From: Didymodactylos carnosus
Taxonomy: Eukaryota > Rotifera > Eurotatoria > Philodinida > Philodinidae
Assembly: GCA_905250885.1 (NCBI GenBank)
Contig: CAJNOQ010002861.1
Location: 1 to 22,333 of the forward strand
Direction: 5' to 3'
DNA length: 22,333 nt
Numbering within the stretch: position 1 is the stretch's first letter; each line of letters starts with the position of its first letter. The translations under genes were made by a program, and so were the position numbers. Of the stretch, positions 1 to 9,700 are shown piece by piece. Under the pieces are notes generated by a model that saw only the letters and a list, made by a program, of their open reading frames with translations, was not told the DNA's origin and searched no databases.

Positions 1-23
1 AAATGTATAAATTATTATTTTAG

Positions 24-3000
24 GTGGAGATAATGGACTGAATGGCTGGCCTGGACGACAAGGAATTAAAGGTATAGTGTACACGAATAATAACTCTACT
101 TCTAAAGAAATGTTATTTTCAACAGATGAAGATTTTCAACTAAAAAATTAGAGAGTTTCATTTGAGAAAGAAAAATAATTTTTCCTTTCCTAGACATTAG
201 TATTTCACAAAACTTTAAGAGGAAAAATATATAAAAAGAGAAAATAGTCTTTTATAACTAAAGTGTCGATTGTTTTATTTGCTCATTGGTACTTTTAACA
301 TACATTTGAAATTATTTTAATTGTATTTTAGGTCGCCCAGGGCTTCCCGGAGAACGTAAGTGTATTTTTCAAAAAAGTGATTTCTTTTTACATAATGAAC
401 TACGGTTTTTTCAGGTGGTATTCCTGGTTTTAATGGCGCACCGGGTAATCCTGGATTACCAGGAATGAAAGGATTTCCAGGTATGATACTGACCTGCTCT
501 TAACTCATTGTACTTCTCATTTGAATTCAATCTTAATCTGTTTCTATCTCATAGGGGATAGTGGTGAACCGGGTCTCAGTGGTGGATATAGTGCTCCTGG
601 CTTGAAAGGTCAATCAGGTATAATTGAGTGATTAATAAATATAGTCCGATCAAATCTTGAAAATATAAATTTTCTATTTGAAGGTGATGTTGGAGAAGTT
701 GGACTTCCCGGAGCCAAAGGCATGCCGGGCGATTTTGGACAATGTAAGTATTACAAAATCTAACCTATGTTAATGAAAAATACATAAATCTATTCTAAAA
801 TAAGGTATAAGATCTATTTATCAATTTGAACGTTAATTTTCTCTGATGTAAAATCAGATTTTTAGAACTGATCCTCTATAAGAATATTTTTTTGTTTTAG
901 ATGGTCCAAAAGGATTTCCTGGAGAAGTTGGGTAAGCTGCACACAAATTTCGCTAAAAAATAGATAATTGTTATTAGTATTCTTTGTGATTTAGATATCC
1001 AGGTCTTCCAGGCACGCCGGGACTTCAAGGAAGAGATGGTAAATATAATTAGTTTCTCTTGTTAACTCTATTATCAACTGAGTTTTCTGTTCAATGTTTT
1101 CTTGATTAAAGAGAAGACTCAAAATCTATCTCATTTTCTAATACTTTACTAGGACGACCTGGCATGGATGGCCTCAAAGGATTACCTGGAGATGCATTCA
1201 AAGGAATAAACGGTAAGATATACATCATTATTTTTAGTTATTTTGATCAACTCACATTAGAAAAGTGTAAATGTATTTATTTAGTAAAGAAAAATTTAAA
1301 GAATAATGTGTTTTCTTTTTAGGAATCCGTGGTGATCGTGGCGCTCCTGGTATTCCTGGCTCTCCCGGACCGGTTGGCCCTCGCGGACAGGTAAGTGTTA
1401 CAAACGTTTATTTTTCCTAGATTCCAGAATTTCACTCAATTCTTGTATGACTTTTAGCCTGGCTTAAATGGGGCACCGGGATTACGTGGTCAACCGGGAA
1501 TTATTGGTTTTCCAGGTAACGCAATTCACACCATATTCAAATATAACAAAGTTCAAACCCTACGAAAATCTTAATTTCTCGCTTTTTCTTTCAGGTTTAC
1601 CCGGTTCATCTGGCGCACCAGGATTTCCGGGATTAAAAGGAACGATTGGCTCAAGCGGTAAGGATCTATAACATATCAGTTTTACCTAAGAGAAAGTGAA
1701 ATGAGCTACTTCTAAGCACAATCGTATTATCATTTTGAGCATGTACTACTTGTTTCAGACATTACTCTATAGAATATACCTCGACTGAGACTCAAACTTA
1801 AAAAGTTTTTACCTATTTAGTTGTTAAAAAATTACATATGATGATTAAGTGAAAATGTTAGTTTATCCATTTTTAAACTTTAGGTTTTCCTGGAGCCCCT
1901 GGACAACCTGGAGAACGAGTAAGTTGTCTGAAATTAGACTGTTTTCCGCGTTGAACTAATAGATTTAATAATTTAGGGTGGGGTAGGAAGAAGCGGTCTT
2001 CCAGGTCTACCCGGTCTTCAAGGACTAAGAGGAGATAACGGACGAGCTGGCAGAGCAACAGAATCAGGTAAAATTTATTGTATTTAACACAGGGATCGCA
2101 GTTTTTAAAACTTGATAATGTTGTAAGAATGAAATCAAAAGAGTAAAACACTTTCTTCTCTTTTAAATAAATCCTCTGGTAACATTTCATTTTTCTGCCC
2201 TTTAACTCAACGAGAATAAAAATTTTCAAATTAAATGTTATATCAACGTGCTTTTAATAAATATACTAATATAAATTCAAAAATTATTTAGGACCAAAAG
2301 GGCAGCCCGGTGACGCTGGAGCGCCAGGCTTTCCAGGAGCAGTTGGTCTTCCTGGTGATCTTGGTAAGAACTCATTAGAAAACACATTCGTAATAATAAA
2401 AACAAAATTATATTTTACATTTCAGGTCTTCCGGTAAGCATTATTGAAGAAAAAACAATGTATTTTTAATCAACAGCCGCAGCACTATATAGCCTTCAAA
2501 CATTTTAGGGTTTTCCAGGACCAGTTGGACCAAGCGGTAGACCAGGTAAAGAATCATTTTAATTTTAAAAACAGCTGAAAAGATAGCCGAAACTATGACG
2601 AGAAGGACGCTTTACTTGATTGTAAATCTTAGGAGCAATCACAAACTGAAATGTATTCTAATTTAAAAATATATTACTAGATTAGAGAAAGATCTTTCAC
2701 ATTTTTTGTATCACTCACTTGTCCATTGTATGCCAATAATTAAATTCGTGTCAGGAGTACTTTTCTTGTTGACCACATTTAATATTAACTATATTCATAT
2801 TTGGTTTCAGGCAGCAACGGTTTACCGGGACTTCTTGGTGAAAAAGGCAACAGTGGTTTTAGTGGTGCCCCAGGTCGACCAGGTAAATAACTTGTTCTCT
2901 TCGTACCAGTATCATTGAAAACATTGGCTAATGCAAACACAAGCATAATAAAAAGATCACATATAACTATCATAGTGAATGTATTTGAGCTAAGTATTAG

Positions 3001-6000
3001 GGTTAAATACATTCCCTAGAGTAATCATTTCATGATTTTATCTTCTATGTAAATGTTTTCTGAGGACAACTTGAAGAACCGATTATGTCAATAGCATTGT
3101 CCATATGAAGTTGCAACGCTGAATATTATTATGACTTTTAGATCATGACGGTTTTTTTCTATATATTGCAGGACTACCGGGCTTGCAAGGAGCCAAAGGA
3201 ACAAGAGGATACAGTGGTATTCCTGGTGTGAAGGGTATCCCAGGAGACAGTGGTATGTACATTATACTCATAATAAGAAACGTTTAGAACGTGCAGATGT
3301 CTTAAAACATTATAACTGATCAAGAAAACAGATTCAAATTTATTCGACTATTTTCTTAACACCGTACGATATTAAACATATTAATATTCATTTCTGAGTG
3401 TTTTTTCTAGGTGGCCGTAGTTTACCAGGCTTAAGAGGAGAACCGGGACGCGATGGAACTCCAGGAAGACCAGGTCTTAGGTTCGTATGGTCGTATTTTA
3501 TCTTGCATTGAAAGGACGTGGTATGTTGCAGAAATCTTAGATTTTTAACGTTTTATAACAGAGAGACTACTGGTTTCGTACCGAAAGATTACATTTTTTT
3601 TCAATCAACTCTTTTACCGTGTGTTCCGTCACGATCATCATTTTTTTAATTTTTTAGAGGGCCTCCCGGAGAACCTGGTCCAATGGGTCTGAAGGGCAGA
3701 GACGGTAAGAATAAAAAAAGGGCATATTCAAAATGTGTTATTTTAATGTACATATATTTTCTGTTTTTGATTTTAAGGACAAGGTGTTCGAGGCGGAAGA
3801 GGATTGCCAGGTGATCGAGGCCAGCCAGGATTACCAGGTAATTCTCAGCATGATATTTCACATCAGAAGAACAATTTCTTAATTTTCATTATTGATATCA
3901 CTAATGATCAACTTCTTTTCAGGTCGTCCTGGCGCACCCGGATTCCCAGGAAGAGACGGAACCATAGGAACTAGTGCACGAGCAGGTATGAATTTAAACT
4001 ATAATGAATCTGTTCTTTTTACACTTCTATATGATGAAATTATGAAAATGATAGCTGTTCTCTGCAAAGTCAAATAAAAGCTGTTTTATCTCTGTACTGC
4101 AAATAAAGAAGGAAACGTTGGTGTTTTATGACCTTCTCTAGCAGACTAGCGTTAAAATTCAAATTAGGCTTAAATTTTTTGAAATTTCCAAAATTTTAAA
4201 AAAGTATATGCAAATCAAATACATTTCATAATGACAGATAATAATGTGCGTACGCTTTGAAAACAAAACATTCCAAATTATTTTTGTTCAAAATATGTTT
4301 TTGCTAGAATACGTTTTCCCTTCACATCAGATGCTAGAGAATTTTAACAACAAGAATTACTGATTTAAGGATTACCTGGACTTAATGGTCAAGATGGTAT
4401 ACCAGGTATACCAGGTGGTGCTGGCTTGAAAGGCATGCAGGTAATTATATTTTTAACGCTGTAAGAAGTCAGTTATTCTTTACATAATAACTGTGCGTCT
4501 AAATTATTTCTTGTAGGGATTGCCGGGACCACAAGGCAACAGGGGTCTCTCAGGAAGAGCAGGTTTCCCTGGAGATAACGGTAAGTTTTAGAATAGTTCT
4601 GAAAAATGAATTAAATTAAATATCAAGTTATGCTCAGAAACAATTTAAACTCACAAATTTATTTATGGTTTTAGGTTTTCCTGGACCAGTTGGATATAAA
4701 GGACAGCCAGGTGATGCAGGTAATGAAACATAGTTTGGATTTTTATTAGAATTATTCTCACTAATCAAACCGATTTTCATTTAGGATTACCGGGTATGGA
4801 TGGAAGAAATGGACTTCCTGGTCTAAAGGGAGAAGAAACACGAATCCAGGTAGGAATTATTTTTAAAAGTATTTCATAACGAAACTTTCCTATCCTATTT
4901 TTTGTTTTGTTTGTATAGGCGCTAAGAGTGCCTGGCATACGTGGAGAACCAGGTCAACCGGGGCCCACAGGTAGGATTCATCGATCAAATCTACGAGTTT
5001 ACTGAAAGAGTTGCTGAAAACAGTTAATCACAAGCTCAATAAATTTTAGGTACTCCCGGTCGTCAGGGTAGTCCGGGTCAAAGTGGACCAAAAGGAAGTT
5101 TTGGCTTAGTGGGTGCTCCAGGAATTCCAGGTTAGTAACCATACTGTGATCATCAGTAATGCTGAAATTAGTCTGTCATTTAAGCCTCATAGACTTTCGT
5201 TAGGTATATATTAATTTTCACTCTTTTTTCTAGGCAGTCCCGGCGGTCCAGGGCCAAAAGGACCATTGGGGGATGTCGGACTACAAGGAGCGTAAGTCTT
5301 GAACATAATAGATGAGAATAGTGATACTAATTGTATTTAAAATATTTTTAGCGCTGGATTTCATGGATTGCCTGGTTCACCTGGTAAGAATCATCTATTT
5401 GATATTTAAGAACAAGTTCGATAGTTGATTTCTTTGTTTCTTAAGGTGTTATGGGTGTACAAGGTGCTCCTGGAGAAAGTGAAGGATCCTTTGTCTTTGT
5501 AAGGTATGATTGGCAATATATCTTTGTGATTTAAAATGAACTTTTAATTACAAATATTTGAAAATTTAATTACTAGACATAGTCAAAGTACAACGACACC
5601 TACTTGTCCATTGGCCACTCAAACAATGCACGATGGGTTTTCATTTATGGGCATTCAAGGTGATACATATGCAGCTCATCAAGATTTAGGTAAGTAAACT
5701 ATCATTTATTTTCAATGTCAATAATTATTTCAATAATTCAATAATTATTCATTTGTGTGTTTATATAATTCAAGGTGGTCCGGGTAGTTGTTTAACACGA
5801 TTTAGTGCCATGCCATTTTTATTTTGTGATATCCATAACACATGTCATTATGCATCGAGAAATGATTATTCTTATTGGCTAGCAACAAATGAACCAATGA
5901 AAAATTCCATGTCCACATTCGAGCCAAAAGAAATAAGAAGTTATATTAGTCGATGTGTTGTCTGTGAATCACCATCACCAGTTAGTTTTACCATTTATCT

Positions 6001-6434
6001 TGTAAAAATTGTTTATATATTTTTATTTTATTCTTTAGGTATTCGCCATTCATAGTCAGTCTCAACGTCCTCCAACATGTCCTGATGGTTATGACCAATT
6101 GTGGACTGGCTATAGTTTTGTGTTTACATCTGCTGATGGTGGTCGTGGTGATCAACAGAGTTTACAATCACCAGGTTCATGTTTAGAAAGTTATTTAGAT
6201 CGTCCATATTTCCATTGTAAAGATCATTCGCATTGTAATTTTTATCCAAATATGCTGTCATTTTATTTGGCGGCATTAGATGAATATTCTGGTTTTGAAA
6301 AACCAAAATTGTTAACATTAAAAGCCGGACAACAACGTCAACATATTAGTCGTTGCGCCGTATGTCATGCTAATCTATTTAAACAAACAACCAGAGGTCC
6401 AAGTGTATTTTTTGCTCAAGTGAAAAAACATTAA
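24..6434 (+). CDS. Type IV collagen alpha chain, 3' half (partial at 5' end), 34 exons visible
   Basis: Encodes a secreted network-forming collagen of the basement membrane. Exons: 24-71, 332-355, 415-480, 555-617, 684-743, 901-931, 995-1038, 1153-1212, 1323-1390, 1458-1515, 1595-1657, 1884-1918, 1977-2067, 2292-2363, 2426-2433, 2509-2545, 2811-2882, 3172-3252, 3411-3480, 3658-3704, 3778-3837, 3923-3985, 4370-4440, 4517-4580, 4675-4719, 4785-4849, 4919-4970, 5050-5130, 5234-5291, 5352-5383, 5446-5503, 5577-5689, 5775-5980, 6039-6434. All junctions are GT..AG and the phases chain; the exons total 2462 nt, which with one base from the missing upstream exon makes 821 codons including TAA. About 580 residues are Gly-X-Y repeats with short interruptions, followed by NC1. 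Most introns split a Gly codon as G|GN, as is known for COL4 genes. Weaker donors are GTTCGT after 3480 and GTTAGT after 5130 and 5980. The NC1 domain looks somewhat more alpha1-like ([10 protein letters not shown]) than alpha2-like. The signal peptide, 7S domain and N-terminal helix lie outside the window. Confidence 0.96.
2426..2433 (+). other. 8-nt micro-exon of the collagen gene
   Basis: The sequence is TTTCAG|GTCTTCCG|GTAAGC. It completes the split Gly codon left by exon 2292-2363 (phase 1) and adds Leu-Pro, giving Gly-Leu-Pro, and ends in phase 0. The next exon, 2509-2545, starts in phase 0 with GGT TTT CCA. Joining 2363 directly to 2509 would break the frame, so this micro-exon is needed to keep the Gly-X-Y register. 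Confidence 0.88.
5487..6434 (+). other. NC1 (double C4) domain of the collagen, in four exons
   Basis: This is the C-terminal non-collagenous domain that trimerises chains and joins two protomers head to head. It starts near FVFVRHSQ (5487 on) and runs over exons 5446-5503 (end), 5577-5689, 5775-5980 and 6039-6434. Each half keeps six cysteines in family order. First half: TCP, SCL, LFC, TCH, RCVVC. Second half: TCP, SCL, FHC, HCN, RCAVC. Family landmarks include HSQ at the start of both halves, [20 protein letters not shown] and ISRC. The loop EPMKNSM and the Lys of TLKAG sit where the Met and Lys/Hyl of the sulfilimine cross-link lie in other animals. About 20 residues follow the last CxxC, longer than the few residues usual in vertebrate chains. 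The second half reads SFYL where vertebrates have SFWL. Confidence 0.95.
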
Positions 6435-6726
6435 AAATTTTAATTGATTAAAACGGATTGGTAACATATACTTTTCAAACAGTCAACGTGTAAGATTATG
6501 TTATTTTTCGTTTCTGGTCTTTTATTTGTTATATTTTTTTTTTGTCCGTTTCGTACGATGACATTGTTACTTTAAACTTATCTGAAAAGAACAGATCCTT
6601 GGGCTGTAAGAGAAAAAATAGACTTTTTGAAAAATATTCGTCTAAGACATCTAATATAAATAGTCCGGTGCACGATACATAAACAGAAAAAAAATATTGT
6701 CAGAAGTAAACTAACTAGATAATAAA
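6435..6726 (+). promoter_or_regulatory. Collagen 3' region and upstream region of the ankyrin gene
   Basis: This 292-nt spacer separates the collagen stop from the next proposed start codon on the same strand. Two candidate poly(A) signals are present: ATTAAA at 6447-6452, just after the stop and followed by T-rich sequence, and AATAAA at 6721-6726. The second directly abuts the ATG at 6727. No clear TATA box was seen. Which poly(A) signal is used cannot be told from the sequence. Confidence 0.5.
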
Positions 6727-9700
6727 ATGGCAGATGAGCTATTCGAGAACACTATGACTAGGTAAGAATCTAAAGTAAAAACCGTGTCATTTAATTTTCA
6801 TTTTACGTATGTTCGTTTTGTAAAGCTTCTTTTTCTAACAATTGATAAGTTATATTTTTTCATTTTTGTTTTCTACGAGTTTATTCTCGCTCTCTTCTTC
6901 TCTTTTTTTTTTTATTCTATTTCATAAGACAATTGGAAAATTTAACGTTGCTGAAAATAAGTGTTTTGATCTAAAATGTGTGTGTGTGTGTGTGTATATG
7001 TTGTTAAATCTTTTTCTCGCTAATGTCTAAACAAGAAAATGACTATTTTTCATAATTGAACTATGTTTTTCTTTTCTTTATGTAGTAGTGGCAGTATATA
7101 TGCATGTATGAAAATGTATCTAGTCAATTAAAATAACAACAGTCAAAAAAAGAAAGGCGTTTGGCTAACGCCTTATAGGTATTTTAGGTCTGCTCTTTCT
7201 CGCCACGAAGTTCGTTGCAAGCAAATTGACGATAGATATTTCTGACGTCTCAAAATCCTATTAAAAAATGGCTCAAATCTGCTATTTTTCGCCAGCTGAA
7301 TTAAAGAAAAAGATTTTAACTCAACTTTCGCTTCTGCATCTGGTACAGTAGTCATTTTCCATTAAAATAAAGAAAATCCGAATCCAAAATGTGCTGCTAT
7401 TTTGACGTAGTTATGCCTCTTTTCCCAGGAGCTCCAACGAAAAAATCGAAAAAATACGATTTTTGAGCTTAGACAGTTGGTCCTTTTGAACGTGTTGAGC
7501 ATTCTTGTTTTCATATTTTTGCTTCGTTTTGTACAGAAAAACGTTTGATACAAACCTTGGAGAGAATTCAACGAGGTGTCTTTTTAGTCTAATCTCAACT
7601 CTCTACGATCAAAGCTGAGGGAGATATTTACGAAATACAAAGTGTGCCATTATTTCTGACACATCCGTTAATCATACAATAATTACTAGTTCAATAATAG
7701 ATTTGTTTAGTATTATTATTGTTGTTAGTTCTTATTTCTTACACAGTAACTATACATCTTTCTTGTTATTGTTTCTTTTTTTTTCTTGATAGTGTCATTT
7801 TGTTATACAAGTGTACTTTGACGAGTTTTTTTTGATATATCCACAAAGATTTGAAAGAAGAAAAAAAGGCGAGCTCATGTTTAAAGCACCGCAACACTTG
7901 TGTCTCACATTATATATTTTATAAAAATTTACAACGACATTTTTTAAATACATTATAAACTATTTTAAATATTCTCGCTGAGAACAAAGAATGAAAAAAA
8001 AAGAAAGAGAGAGAGAAAGAGAGAAAACGATATGTCTTTTTATCAATTTCTTCTCTATTAAACTAATGCATAGAACTTTTTTAAACTTGAAATTAATTAG
8101 ATTCGATCAATTATATGCATATGTATGAAATTTGAATGACTGTGGGCCTAGAAGGTTTATAAAATAGAGTGTCTTGTACTTTACATGAGTTTATGATGAA
8201 AAATTGCGAAGTTATCTTCAATCAGTTATTGATTTTTACCACACTACAAAACAAAGTTATTAATTTCTAAGAGTAAAACATATTGAGTAAATAGATGTGT
8301 AAGATCTATAGCGTAAATTTTCTCCAATAAATCATTATCCTTTTCTGTTAATTATGGCAAATTTATGGCGAAAGATAAGTATAACAAAAAAAATGACTGC
8401 AATTAGTCAATGACTATTTGCAACTAGTTTGACAAATGTAAGAATAGAAAAGGATAGTGAGTCGTATCGTTCGCTAATTCAAAATGACAGACAATACCGA
8501 TATTCAGATCGTTTATCGTTGGTTGATGGTAAGTCTGACTATTTTTGATTTGTTTCATCAATGTAACCAAGTCACCAATATAGTCGAGAAAAACATTTTA
8601 TGTAATTGCTAGTTTTAGTTAAATGTTACTGTATCTTTCAATTAGTTCTTGTTTCAAGAACTTTTTATTAGATACAAAACATTGCAAATAACACAAAATT
8701 CTTCAGTTAAAAAATAAAAGAACAAATCACTTTTTAGTTTCAAAAGTACTCAGTGTCTTCCATTTCTTTTTTCAACAATATAATTTCTTTTAAAGAATAT
8801 CATATTGTGAATCAAGTAACATTAAAACAAAAAAAAAGATTGAACTTCCTACACTATTGAAAAAAATAAGTAATTAAAATGATTCTCATAAAAGAATTTT
8901 TGTTGAAACACGTACTATTTTCTCTCGTCTAAGAGTAACTACCAACAACTTTTAGATGAAGAAAAGACATGTTTAATTTAATGGTGATTCACTACACTAT
9001 TCCAATTTTCACTAGCAAATAAGTTGGTCAAACTTCTATAGACACATTATTAGTGACATGAAAGTAGTAGTATTATTATCGTATTTGTCTATTAAAGTGA
9101 AAATATACCAATATTAATTATAAATGAACTTGATTATTTCTGTTTTATGAGGAAACACATGTAAATATAATATATATATATATATATATATGAATGGGAC
9201 AAAAAGAAAATAATTTCCTTCTTTATTACATCTAATCAAAAATGATTGCTTTAAAATAAACAAATACACATATACCGAGTAAAAGAGAAGAAAAGAAAAC
9301 AAATTTTTTTTCACATTCTTCTTGAAATACTTGTTTTTATTCGATTTCACTGTATTATTATTCTATTCTACACGTATATAAACGATAAACGACGACATTG
9401 CCTTTTTTCATTTCTTCTCCAACAATCTACCATTTGCCTTTTTGTTTCTACTACTGTTGACATATAAATCTTTTATTGTTCAATTTGACTTCTCTATGTA
9501 TCATTACGTAAGTCACTATTCTTTAGATTGTTCAATTATATAGTGGACTATCGACATCAAAAATATATAATCCAATGCAATACACATATTCAACATACTA
9601 TCAGTGTCATATGTACAATTGTTGTTCATAACTTGCTTAGAAATATGAATTTATGTAATTAATGACTATTTTAGAAGAAATTGGTCACTTTGCATTTTGA

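Noticed and set aside
1873..2229. Minus-strand ORFs opposite the collagen exons (also 2785-3012 and 3646-3861)
   Set aside because: Their Pro/Gly-rich parts are the complement of Gly-X-Y codons; they are shadows of the collagen.
5753..6055. Single ORF of about 100 codons within the NC1 region
   Set aside because: It reads through the intron 5981-6038 and the intron before 5775. The spliced exons match the NC1 family, the unspliced ends do not.
7362..7571. Minus-strand ORF of 69 codons
   Set aside because: It begins with TTG rather than ATG, has no recognisable motif and no good splice links.
8484..8528. Stand-alone start exon MTDNTDIQIVYRWLM before the GTAAGT at 8529
   Set aside because: In that frame the exon ends in phase 0 and joins to no sensible downstream exon. 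The frame entering at 8458 fits on both sides.
9168..9191. (TA)n run
   Set aside because: Simple microsatellite typical of AT-rich introns; no further meaning.
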